DNA from: Prolixibacteraceae bacterium
GTDB taxonomy: Bacteria; Bacteroidota; Bacteroidia; Bacteroidales; Prolixibacteraceae
Direction: 5' to 3'
DNA length: 64,000 nucleotides
Assembly: GCA_025355875.1 (NCBI GenBank)
Contig: JANXYV010000154.1
Span: 1 to 64,000, forward strand
Both the position numbers and the translations under genes were made by a program. Under the pieces are notes generated by a model. That model did no database searches. It worked only from the letters and a program-made list of their open reading frames with translations, and was not told the origin of the DNA. This document shows, in pieces, positions 25,891-34,600 of the stretch (its first letter is position 1; every line of letters starts with the position of its first letter).

Positions 25891-28521
25891 TTACTTTGTT
25901 TCTTTCACCAATTCCTCCACAGCATTCGCCAGGAAGATGTACCAGGCACCACCGTCGATGATGCATTCGTTTTCGCCCCACAAGAACGGCCAGTCATCTT
26001 TGTTTTCAAGATAGTCAGGATTTAACAGGATCAGGCCGGGAACAACGCCACCGGCAATGGTTGTAAAATCGGCCCGGTTATTTCCATAGGCAGCTTTCTT
26101 GGAATGAGCACCAACGGCATTTACAAATGACAGATTGGAATACGGATGGCAACCATAAATATAATTAAGACCCTGATACACATATTCTTTGCCAATAATG
26201 TCAGGAAAAGCCTTGTAAGCATAGTAATTTGTAATTGCCCAGTTGATTACATTCGACGTTCCTCCCCAACCCCGAACAGACATCGGAACCCCAAAAGGAT
26301 TTTCCTTTTTGTTCAGGTCGATCGATTCCTTGTATTTCAGCATATAGTCTTTGAGCTTTGTTTTATAATCAGCGTCCATGTATGGAACAGCCATCAAAAT
26401 CTGAATGAGGTTGCCGCGCCCGCCAAAACCCGCAAAATAACCAGAGCCCCGACCCTTTTGCGTGGACATCCGATCGAGCATTGGCCACACTTGTTCAAGA
26501 AACCGGTCGGCATATTTCTTTTCTTTGGTAGTGATATACAATTGAAGTGCAGGAACCATGTCGGCGCCTTTCCCCATCATTTTTGAAAACTGATCTTCAT
26601 TTTCATTGGGCGTTTTGGTAGCCTCATCCGCTTCGTCAAACAGCCTTTTGGCACAGGCTAAACTTCGGTCGGCAAGATCGTTGTTGAACCCTCTGAGCGC
26701 GCGGCTGGCTTCAGCCAACGAGGCTGCAGTTTGAAAGTCGAGGAAACTGGATCGATTGGTAAAAGCCCAGCGATCGTCCAGAGTTCCGCTGGTTAAACCG
26801 TCTGATTCGTAAGGCTTCAGGTTTGGATTGTATTTCAGGTTGTCCGTTTCGTTGATTGCATCGCCCAAATGATGGTATTGATGAAGATTCGGAACAACAA
26901 TTCCGCGAACCGGATGACCAATGTTTTCGCATTGAGCAACCAGATTTAAGGTGCCATGTTCAATTTGCTGCAACATATCCGGTTTTCCATCCGGACGATG
27001 AATATCAACATATCGGGTTTTCTGGTCAATGTAAGTTTCATCGCGAGCAACTTTGAAATTCTCCCAGGAATCTACAAAACTTGAAATGACGCTGTTGTGC
27101 GAACCGGTCTGAATATCAAAATCTCCGGCATCGAACCAGCCACCAATAGCCATGTTCGGAATCCGTTCCAGCGATTTGTATTTGGTATCCGTGGCTGGTC
27201 CCTGAACATATCCATCAAAATGCTGATGATTGACCGGGGCCTGAAGACAATCGTCCAGGTAAGGAGCACCATGCCACACGCGGTAAGCCTCGTTGACTTC
27301 CATGTGATCCATTTGTACCGGGAACCAAACATCCATGGTCGGATGCCAGATATTGTCGTAAACATTCGGCCCGATTGAAAATGTATTTGTTTTTTGATCG
27401 CCGTACTGAATAAAATAAACTCCGGATTCTTTTACTGAACTAAAGTCAAATTTGGCATAATTGTAACGGAGGTATTTCCCCCAAACTTTCACTTCCCCCT
27501 TCAGTTTCTCAACAATTTTCCCTTCCGGAGTAACCTGAAAAACAGAAGCTTTGGTTAACGGTGTATCATTTTTATCCAGTTCAATAACTGCCACTTTTTC
27601 CTGAACCGGAATATAACCTACCTGTGAAAATCCAATAACCGGTTTCCTGATCCAGTTGGGAATCGCACTGGGTTCGATAAACCAGGTCAGCACTTTGCCG
27701 GTTTTATTGGCCGGAAGCAAACTGCGAACGACGTACCAACCGTTCTGGGCCAGGTTGCGACCATCAAACAACATCAGATCAGCATCAAACGACTGAACTT
27801 TCACCATTTGTTCGGGATCTTCAGGCGCCAGAACAATTGTTTTGCCTGAAGCTATTGGAAAAGGCACAATAAATTCGTCCCTGCCCCGGTCATCAAAAGT
27901 GGTATGTCCGGCAAATTGAGGAATCTTTTTACTGATGGATTCAATTTTCGTGTTGCTGGCCGGATACCTTGGAAAAAGTCCCGGTTTTCCGTCCATAAAA
28001 TAGGTCTTTTCAAAGTATGCCGAGGGTAAAAATTCAAGGTTAAACCCTGCGATTCCCTCAAGTTCCTTGGGCAGTGCCTGGTCTAAAAAAACATTGATTT
28101 CAAATCCGTTATCTTTCGGAGAAACACTTATTCTGGAATTAAAATTATAGGCTTTATAAGTCAGTTCAACATTGATGGTGTTGGTGGCCCGATCCACTTT
28201 CCGGTCGACCATGGTTGGAATCAAATCCCATTGTTCCGGAGTATTTTGCAATCGGACGGCACCTCCGGTTGAAGTTCTGACTCCGTGGTGAATGATTTCA
28301 ATCCCGGCGGTTTTCTCGTCGAAAAACATCCCGTTATATTGGTCGCTGAAAACCAAAACATTAACGCCAGGTTTTTCGAAATATTCCAGATCGTTGATTT
28401 TTAGAGCTTGGCCAAGGGCATGATTTGTAAGCAAACAAATACTGATAAGTACTTCAAAGACAGCGAATGAAAACTGTAGATTTTTAGGTTTGAACAGGTA
28501 AAATTGCATCGGTTTATTCAT
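25891..28521 (-). CDS. GH9 endoglucanase-family enzyme with long N-terminal region
   Basis: This 876-residue exported protein begins with an unusually long N-terminal region (about 40-300) of beta-strands without a clear family. An Ig-like CelD_N domain follows (about 305-395: IGFSQVGYIPVQEKVAVIEL). The GH9 (alpha/alpha)6 barrel has GGWFDAGDFDIQTG (catalytic base Asp), GCHPYSNLSFVNAVGAHSKKAAYGNNR (substrate-binding His segment) and LWGENECIIDGGAWYIFLANAVEEL (catalytic acid Glu). GH9 enzymes cut beta-1,4-glucan, including xyloglucan in Bacteroides clusters. This is the only clear backbone-cleaving enzyme in the cluster. A second ATG at 28509 would also fit the signal sequence. Confidence 0.9.
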   Translation of the reverse strand: MNKPMQFYLFKPKNLQFSFAVFEVLISICLLTNHALGQALKINDLEYFEKPGVNVLVFSDQYNGMFFDEKTAGIEIIHHGVRTSTGGAVRLQNTPEQWDLIPTMVDRKVDRATNTINVELTYKAYNFNSRISVSPKDNGFEINVFLDQALPKELEGIAGFNLEFLPSAYFEKTYFMDGKPGLFPRYPASNTKIESISKKIPQFAGHTTFDDRGRDEFIVPFPIASGKTIVLAPEDPEQMVKVQSFDADLMLFDGRNLAQNGWYVVRSLLPANKTGKVLTWFIEPSAIPNWIRKPVIGFSQVGYIPVQEKVAVIELDKNDTPLTKASVFQVTPEGKIVEKLKGEVKVWGKYLRYNYAKFDFSSVKESGVYFIQYGDQKTNTFSIGPNVYDNIWHPTMDVWFPVQMDHMEVNEAYRVWHGAPYLDDCLQAPVNHQHFDGYVQGPATDTKYKSLERIPNMAIGGWFDAGDFDIQTGSHNSVISSFVDSWENFKVARDETYIDQKTRYVDIHRPDGKPDMLQQIEHGTLNLVAQCENIGHPVRGIVVPNLHQYHHLGDAINETDNLKYNPNLKPYESDGLTSGTLDDRWAFTNRSSFLDFQTAASLAEASRALRGFNNDLADRSLACAKRLFDEADEATKTPNENEDQFSKMMGKGADMVPALQLYITTKEKKYADRFLEQVWPMLDRMSTQKGRGSGYFAGFGGRGNLIQILMAVPYMDADYKTKLKDYMLKYKESIDLNKKENPFGVPMSVRGWGGTSNVINWAITNYYAYKAFPDIIGKEYVYQGLNYIYGCHPYSNLSFVNAVGAHSKKAAYGNNRADFTTIAGGVVPGLILLNPDYLENKDDWPFLWGENECIIDGGAWYIFLANAVEELVKETK

Positions 28522-28542
28522 TTTGTGGTTTATAATTATTCT

Positions 28543-30123
28543 TTAATTCGCTTTGCTTATCTGATCGCTGATGTGGAAGTAATCGAAATCGGCAAAGCCA
28601 CCCGGATTTTTGGAAGCATAATTGAACAAGCCAAAACGGTAACCCATAAAATGTTCCATCAGGGTATATTCCATTTTAAGTGACCCACCAATCACGTTCC
28701 ATTTCTTACCATCCAGACTGTAATAGAAGTTGGCAAGGTCAATTTTCTCCCGGTAGTCGCAGTCAATTTTCAGGTAAACTTTATTCTGGGATAACGGAAT
28801 ACTTTGCAATTCTGTAGGATGATCGGTTTTGTTGCTGACCATGAAAATGAATTTCTTACCATTCACCATTTTTACGCCGACCTGCCCGAATTTCCGCTGG
28901 AAAGTACATAAACCGGCAAAATCGCCATCTTTCATGTTCATAACGTCTATCAAAGTCGATCCCGAAGACACTGGGCCAAAGGTACGCTGAGTCAGGGTGT
29001 TTCTTGATTTTAGGAACAAGCTGTCGATCCGTCCGGTCTTCAGGCGTAAAAAGCCTTTTCGTTCCGAAACCGACCACAAACTGTTGTCAGGATTATGGTT
29101 CCACTGCCAAACCAATGGTAAGGCAGGTTCTCCTTTTTTGCGACTAAACTCATCGCTGTTGACAATTCCCGGAATTAGCCCTTTGCTGGCTGGCAAATCA
29201 AGCGTTTCAGGCACTTTCCCATCAACACCAATTATCGGCCATCCATCTTCCCATTTCATCGGAACAAAAAAAGGAATGCGGCCAACCGCACCATGATCCT
29301 GGAACAAGTAGGCAAACCAGCGACCATCGGGCGTATCAATGATTCCACCTTGTGCAACGCCTTTATCCTGAAGCGCAATTCGACCTTCCCACGGACCAAG
29401 CAAATTATCTGCACGATGAACAGTTACCGTGCGCATGCCACCCCTTGGCCAGACAATGTTGAAGAGATAATATTTACCGTTCACTTTAAAAAGCTGAGAA
29501 CCTTCAGCGCCAAGCATGATTTTATCTCCGGCAGGTTTACTGGCATTTTCAATAAGAACCTGATTGATACCACCTTCTTTTACGCCGGTCAAATCGTCTT
29601 TCAGTTCTACAATAGTCAGTCTTCCGTTACCGGTGATCAAATAGGCATGTCCATTGTCAAAAACCAAAGAGCAATCATGGAACCCAGGTGTAAACTCCGT
29701 AACCGTCCATGGACCTTTTTCAATGTCTTTAGTTTTATAAATATAGGTCTTATTGGTGGTTTGAGCATAGGTTTCAACGTAATAAAACCCATTGTAATAG
29801 CGCATACTGCTTGCCCATGAACCCTTTCCATAGTTACTTTTCCCGTTTACAAGATTTAGTTCATCGGTGTCGCCCAGTGAGTAGCTGGCATAATTCACCA
29901 ATTGCCAGTTCACCAGATCTTTCGACTTCATGATTGGCACACCCGGACTCATGTGCATGGTTGTGCTACTCATGTAATACGTATCTCCTACGCGAATCAT
30001 CGACATATCGGGAACATCAGCCCAAATGATTGGATTTTGAGCTTTGGATACCTGTGCCGAAATTTCGGAAACGAACGCTGACAGGATAATTAAAGCTACG
30101 GCAGCATAAATTGATTTTTTCAT
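28543..30123 (-). CDS. GH43 glycosidase with C-terminal concanavalin-like domain
   Basis: This 526-residue protein has a signal peptide (cleavage near EISAQVS). The GH43 propeller contains WADVPDMSMIRVGDTYYMSSTTMHMSPGVPIMKSKDLVNW (base Asp), GFHDCSLVFDNGHAYLITG (second Asp) and MLGAEGSQLFKVNGKYYLF (acid Glu). From about residue 330 a beta-sandwich follows (LPLVWQWNHNPDNSLWSVSERKGFLRLKTGR...GQVGVKMVNG), the GH43_C2 module of two-domain beta-xylosidases and arabinofuranosidases. Enzymes of this layout occur in Bacteroides xyloglucan and arabinoxylan loci. It lies 21 bp before GH9 and 18 bp after GH51. Confidence 0.9.
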   Translation of the reverse strand: MKKSIYAAVALIILSAFVSEISAQVSKAQNPIIWADVPDMSMIRVGDTYYMSSTTMHMSPGVPIMKSKDLVNWQLVNYASYSLGDTDELNLVNGKSNYGKGSWASSMRYYNGFYYVETYAQTTNKTYIYKTKDIEKGPWTVTEFTPGFHDCSLVFDNGHAYLITGNGRLTIVELKDDLTGVKEGGINQVLIENASKPAGDKIMLGAEGSQLFKVNGKYYLFNIVWPRGGMRTVTVHRADNLLGPWEGRIALQDKGVAQGGIIDTPDGRWFAYLFQDHGAVGRIPFFVPMKWEDGWPIIGVDGKVPETLDLPASKGLIPGIVNSDEFSRKKGEPALPLVWQWNHNPDNSLWSVSERKGFLRLKTGRIDSLFLKSRNTLTQRTFGPVSSGSTLIDVMNMKDGDFAGLCTFQRKFGQVGVKMVNGKKFIFMVSNKTDHPTELQSIPLSQNKVYLKIDCDYREKIDLANFYYSLDGKKWNVIGGSLKMEYTLMEHFMGYRFGLFNYASKNPGGFADFDYFHISDQISKAN

Positions 30124-30141
30124 TTCAAAAAGGTTAACGGT

Positions 30142-32121
30142 TTATTTCATTTTTATTCGGACGACTGTCAGCGACATCGCCGGCGCTGAATAATCAAAAG
30201 ATTTACTGATTTTCACGATTGAGCTAGTTGGCACTATATTTTTTGTGTTGGCAAACGTGTTTTCGGCATCCATACTTCCGGTCAAAACAGTCTGTTCACC
30301 TTCTGCGGCGATTTTACCAAACCGACCCAGATTAACTTTCATGGGTTTGGCCGTTTCGTTGTAATTCACCAGTTTCAGGATAATGTCACCAGTTTTCGAG
30401 TCCTGAACACAGGAAGCAGCCAAGTTGATGTCCTTTTCGTCTTTGGAAATTACCTTGTCGAAATAATAATCGCCCCGGTTGGCCGAAAACATTTTTTGCA
30501 CAAAATAATTCGGCGTTGGACAAATATTCACATTATCGAAAAAGATCATGTCTATTTTCCATTGGGTGAAGTCTTTTTTGGCCAGTAAAGGTGCATAAGA
30601 TGCCATCCGAACCACGTCGCCGTTGCGTTCGAGCGAAGTCATGTAAGCGGCTTCGGCAATGGCATTTCGCAATTTATTTCCCCACGAGGCATATTCTCCA
30701 AGATAAACCTGAGTTGCATTTCGTTTATATGAATCGTACCGGTGCTGATTGGAAATGAACCATTCCGGGCTCGTATAATAATGTTCGTCTACAATAGGCA
30801 CCTTTTGCTCATCGGCAATTTTCCAGCCTTTGGTAAAATCTTCACCGTCGGGAGCCGGGCCAACTGTTCCTACCACGGTGATCTCCGGATGTTTGACTTT
30901 TACCGCATCAAAAATCATTTTGAAACGCTGTTCAAATTCAGGAGTCATTTTATCTTCATTTCCAATTCCAATGTATTGAAGATGAAAGGATTCAGGATGT
31001 CCTGCCGCCGCGCGTCTGGCACCCCATACTGAAGTTGCCGGGCCGTTGGCCCATTCAATCAAATCCAATACTTCCTGAATGTAGTCCTGCATTTCATCCA
31101 TCGGGAGCGCTTTTTGTCCGGTTCCGCCAATCTGCCAGGTTCCTCCTGAATTCTGACAACTCACCGCAGCCGGTAAAACCGGAAGCGGTTTTGCGCCAAT
31201 ATCTTCACAAAACTGAAAATATTCGAAATATCCCAGTCCTGAAGTTTGGTGATAGCCCCAGATGTTCCGCTGTTCTTTTCGTTGTTCGATGGGGCCAATG
31301 GTGTTTTCCCATCGGTACATGTTTCCAAGGCCATCACCGTGAACCAGACAACCTCCCGGAAACCGGATAAAAGCTGGTTTCATGTCAGCCAGCATTTGGG
31401 CAAGATCGGCACGCATCCCATTCGGACGATTCCTGAATGTTTTTTCAGGAAAGAGAGAAACCACATCGATTGCAAATTTTCCTTCGGTGGTGGCCAGAAT
31501 CACCAGACTGGCCGAGTCGCAACTCTGTGTTGGAATAAGTCTGGCCTGATGTTTTTTCCAGTCATTCGACGAAGTTGAGAGCTTACTTTCAGCAAGAATA
31601 TCACCTTTGGGGTTTTGTAAACGAATGTTGAATGAAATCGGTTCCTTACTAAGCTGACGGACAAACATCGAAAAGTTGTATGGATCGTTTGCCTTGACGA
31701 CCATTCCGTCGAATCCAGAGTTTTTTAATCCTACTCCGGAAGTGCCGACAAACTTAACTTCTCGGCCAACATGCTCCACATCCAGGACCAGGTAATGCGG
31801 ATTATTGGGATGAATCGGTTCAGCCGTTTCAACGCTTATTCTTCCGTATGAAAATCCCGGAGCAATGTATTCCCAATACGAATATGGATTCCATTCCCTG
31901 CACTCGGTCGGGTTGTATTCGAATGAACGGTTTTGCACCAACTCGGCATACAACCCGCCGTCGGCAGAATAGTTGATATCCTCGAAAAACAATCCAAACA
32001 AATCGGGGCCGATTTTTTTGCCGCCTTTTGCTGGTTGAGCTTTCGTTACGACAGATAGAAACAGCAATAATCCAAGTATCAGGATTGATTTTATGGTTTT
32101 CATTCTAAATTGTTTTCTCAT
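30142..32121 (-). CDS. GH51 alpha-L-arabinofuranosidase
   Basis: The enzyme releases alpha-L-arabinofuranose from arabinoxylan, arabinan or xyloglucan. It has 659 residues, with a signal peptide (cleavage near VTKAQPA). IGPDLFGLFFEDINYSADGGLYAELVQNRSFE is the diagnostic GH51 opening. A carbohydrate-binding-like beta-sandwich is inserted at about 80-220, and the (beta/alpha)8 barrel follows with IRFPGGCLVHG. The acid/base Glu is in YIGIGNED and the nucleophile Glu in VYLGEYASWG. The ATG overlaps the TGA of the upstream GH127 gene (ATGA), suggesting translational coupling. A second ATG at 32103 starts the signal peptide proper and is an alternative. Confidence 0.92.
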   Translation of the reverse strand: MRKQFRMKTIKSILILGLLLFLSVVTKAQPAKGGKKIGPDLFGLFFEDINYSADGGLYAELVQNRSFEYNPTECREWNPYSYWEYIAPGFSYGRISVETAEPIHPNNPHYLVLDVEHVGREVKFVGTSGVGLKNSGFDGMVVKANDPYNFSMFVRQLSKEPISFNIRLQNPKGDILAESKLSTSSNDWKKHQARLIPTQSCDSASLVILATTEGKFAIDVVSLFPEKTFRNRPNGMRADLAQMLADMKPAFIRFPGGCLVHGDGLGNMYRWENTIGPIEQRKEQRNIWGYHQTSGLGYFEYFQFCEDIGAKPLPVLPAAVSCQNSGGTWQIGGTGQKALPMDEMQDYIQEVLDLIEWANGPATSVWGARRAAAGHPESFHLQYIGIGNEDKMTPEFEQRFKMIFDAVKVKHPEITVVGTVGPAPDGEDFTKGWKIADEQKVPIVDEHYYTSPEWFISNQHRYDSYKRNATQVYLGEYASWGNKLRNAIAEAAYMTSLERNGDVVRMASYAPLLAKKDFTQWKIDMIFFDNVNICPTPNYFVQKMFSANRGDYYFDKVISKDEKDINLAASCVQDSKTGDIILKLVNYNETAKPMKVNLGRFGKIAAEGEQTVLTGSMDAENTFANTKNIVPTSSIVKISKSFDYSAPAMSLTVVRIKMK

Positions 32122-34517
32122 TTATTCCTGACCAATCTGAGGTAATAAACCGCTCCTGCAGTGCTTCCCGGCGAAGCCTGAAATTTAACCCTGATGTGAT
32201 CTTTTCCCTGAATCATTTGGTTTGGAATGGCATATTCCAGATCCTGAAAATTGGATTGACTCCATCTTCCCGTATTATTCTCTGTCAGTAGCTTTTGGTC
32301 GTCAATGTAAATATCAAATTTCCGGTCACCCCATTCGGCACCCCAATAGCGGATGAGCAAGCTTAATTTGGTTTCTGACTTTGTAGCCAGATCGTAACTG
32401 AAATAACCTCCATCGCGCGCTTCACGAAAGAACTCATTCAAATTGTTGCCTTTATTTGATTTTTCAAGCAGCATCGCATGGTCGGTTTCAGGTTGTTGCT
32501 CGCCGGTGGCGACCTGATCAATGGTGCGTTTCTCAAGAGCCAATTTCTCCTTTTCGATGTTTGCCAACGAATCGGTATAGGCTTTGTAACCTGAATTTGA
32601 AAGGGCTAGCCAGTACATCATATATCGGGCATCATGGATTTTATAAAATGGCTCCAGGGTAAGTTCTACAGGATTTTCCATTTTGACATTGAGCCTGAAG
32701 TTTAAAGGCTTGTCCTTCACCGGAACCAACTTATCTGCAATCGTTTCAATGTTGTCGTCAATCAGGATAGGCGCTTTGTCAACCGGCAAATATTCTCCGC
32801 CGGCATATTGTCCCCAACGTCCATCGTCGGCAATCAGGCCTTTCAAATCTTCAGTACCGGTTTTTGCACCCAGCAAAACCGGGCCATGCATGATGGCAAT
32901 GTATTCAGGAACATTGGGCAAATGCTCAATGGAATTGTGCATCGGCAGCGCGATCTGAACCACGTCACCTTTTTTCCATTTTCGTTCGATGCATAAATAA
33001 GATGAAGGAAGTGTAGAATAAGCAACATCTTTCCCATTTACCGAAATTTTTAATGCGCCTTGGCTTACCCATGCCGGATAACGAATCAGCAATTTGAAGT
33101 TTGCAGCGCCTTCAGTGACAGTCAGTTTTGTTTGCTCCTCTTCAGGGAAACTGGTTTCCTGTTTAATTTTCACTCCTTTTTTCTTCCAATTGAGTTCCGA
33201 AGCAATAAAAAGATTCAGGAACAACGAATCGTTTGAATGGGTATAGATGAACTGGTTGTATTTGCCGTGATTTTCCATACCAGTGCCCACACAACACCAC
33301 ATGGCTTCGTTTGGAGCCGAGTATACCCGGTAATGACGCGGCCGAGCCGGAGTGAAATAAACATATCCTCCATGTTCCGGATGCTGTGAGGAAAGTATGT
33401 GATTCAGTATGGTACGTTCGTAATAATCAGCATACTTGGCCGACGGATGAACCCGAAACAGGTCTTCGGTCAGCTTAAGCATGTTGTACGAATTGCAGGA
33501 TTCAGGACCATCGTTGACGTTGATAAAATCGATGCAGGATTCTTTGCTCGGGAAATGTTCCCGTCGGCTGTTTCCTCCAAATGCCAGCGAACGGTTGGTG
33601 GTGACTGTTTCCCAGAAAAAACTGCCGGCTTTGCCGTATTTTGAATCATGACCAAGTTCGGCAATCCGCTCAAACCCAATAAACTTAGGGATCTGGGTAT
33701 TGGCGTGTTTGTTATCCAGGTTGTCAATTCCCTGCGACAATGGTTCGAGAAACACTTTGTGCGAATACCGTTTTGCGCCTGTCAGGTATTTTTCATTGCC
33801 GGTAATTTGGTAAGCATCAGCGAGTACTTCGTCCATTCCGCCGTGTTCGTTTCCGAGCATTTCTTCCATTTGAGCATCACTCAAACCTGAAGTAATTGCA
33901 ATTGCCCAATCGCAAAAATGGAGGAAAATTTGTTTGGCATCGGCATTTCCGGTATACAACCAGGCATCCCGAAGTCCGGCAAACATTTTGTGGATATTGT
34001 AATAGGGCGCCCAGTATTTCCATATTACAGCTACTTCTCCGGCCTTAATCTTCGGCCACAAACCTGCGCTGTTTGGAATTCCTCCGACATACCCAACACC
34101 CCAACCAGGATATTTCAGTGCATTAGCTTCCTGACAGGCTTTTAGCTCCGCAATCATGTGATCCATGCGCTTTTTACATTCCGCATTACCAGTAGCTGCA
34201 TAATTCATGGCCATTGCCGACAGGTAATGACCGCCCACATGACCATCGAGACCGTCCCAGTTGGGATAACATTTTGCCTTTTCGGGCAAGCCAGCTTCTT
34301 TGCGATAAGGCGCCAGCAAACGGTCAACATCGTATTTCAGGAGAACCTCAATATTCAGGTCACGGGCATGTTTGAACGGACCATCGAGCAGTTTTACATC
34401 ACCCAAAGGAAATTCGTTGGGATACAGTTTATCCTGAGATTGAACCTTGCCTGCCAAAAGCAAAAAGCCAATGAATGCACTGATTTTCAATAGTTTTATT
34501 TTACTTTTCCGCGTCAT
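32118..34517 (-). CDS. GH127/GH146 beta-L-arabinofuranosidase
   Basis: This 799-residue exported enzyme of the DUF1680 group opens with LGDVKLLDGPFKHARDLNIEVLLKYDVDRLLAPYRKEAGL, and the (alpha/alpha)6 barrel follows (YPNWDGLDGHVGGHYLSAMAM). The catalytic cysteine motif is EAMWCCVGTGMENHGKYNQFIY, and the Glu of VNDGPESCNSYNMLKLTEDLF is the expected zinc/acid partner. From about residue 470 two beta-domains follow, then a C-terminal DUF6805-like sandwich (YFSYDLATKSETKLSLLIRYWG...FDIYIDDQKL). Known members hydrolyse beta-L-arabinofuranosides using a zinc-bound cysteine. Choosing GH146 over GH127 needs a tree. Its last bases overlap the GH51 start. Confidence 0.9.
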   Translation of the reverse strand: MTRKSKIKLLKISAFIGFLLLAGKVQSQDKLYPNEFPLGDVKLLDGPFKHARDLNIEVLLKYDVDRLLAPYRKEAGLPEKAKCYPNWDGLDGHVGGHYLSAMAMNYAATGNAECKKRMDHMIAELKACQEANALKYPGWGVGYVGGIPNSAGLWPKIKAGEVAVIWKYWAPYYNIHKMFAGLRDAWLYTGNADAKQIFLHFCDWAIAITSGLSDAQMEEMLGNEHGGMDEVLADAYQITGNEKYLTGAKRYSHKVFLEPLSQGIDNLDNKHANTQIPKFIGFERIAELGHDSKYGKAGSFFWETVTTNRSLAFGGNSRREHFPSKESCIDFINVNDGPESCNSYNMLKLTEDLFRVHPSAKYADYYERTILNHILSSQHPEHGGYVYFTPARPRHYRVYSAPNEAMWCCVGTGMENHGKYNQFIYTHSNDSLFLNLFIASELNWKKKGVKIKQETSFPEEEQTKLTVTEGAANFKLLIRYPAWVSQGALKISVNGKDVAYSTLPSSYLCIERKWKKGDVVQIALPMHNSIEHLPNVPEYIAIMHGPVLLGAKTGTEDLKGLIADDGRWGQYAGGEYLPVDKAPILIDDNIETIADKLVPVKDKPLNFRLNVKMENPVELTLEPFYKIHDARYMMYWLALSNSGYKAYTDSLANIEKEKLALEKRTIDQVATGEQQPETDHAMLLEKSNKGNNLNEFFREARDGGYFSYDLATKSETKLSLLIRYWGAEWGDRKFDIYIDDQKLLTENNTGRWSQSNFQDLEYAIPNQMIQGKDHIRVKFQASPGSTAGAVYYLRLVRNK

Positions 34518-34574
34518 TTTATACTATGAGATTAATATCTGAAACCCTGTCTTTGGAAGTCTAAACAATCATTC

Positions 34575-34582
34575 AACCGGTT
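34575..34582. promoter_or_regulatory. AACCGGTT palindrome upstream of GH127 gene
   Basis: A perfect 8-bp palindrome in the 83-bp gap before the GH127 start. Related ACCGGT-centred palindromes lie at 44864-44877 and 56931-56944, also in gaps of the same cluster. This could be a shared operator half or a chance occurrence of a short word. Confidence 0.2.
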
Positions 34583-34600
34583 AATATAGTTACCTTTTAT

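Noticed and set aside
25874-25981. 36-residue N-terminal extension of the GH43-CBM6 protein
   Set aside because: It overlaps the GH9 gene in another frame and precedes a clean signal peptide at the ATG at 25873.
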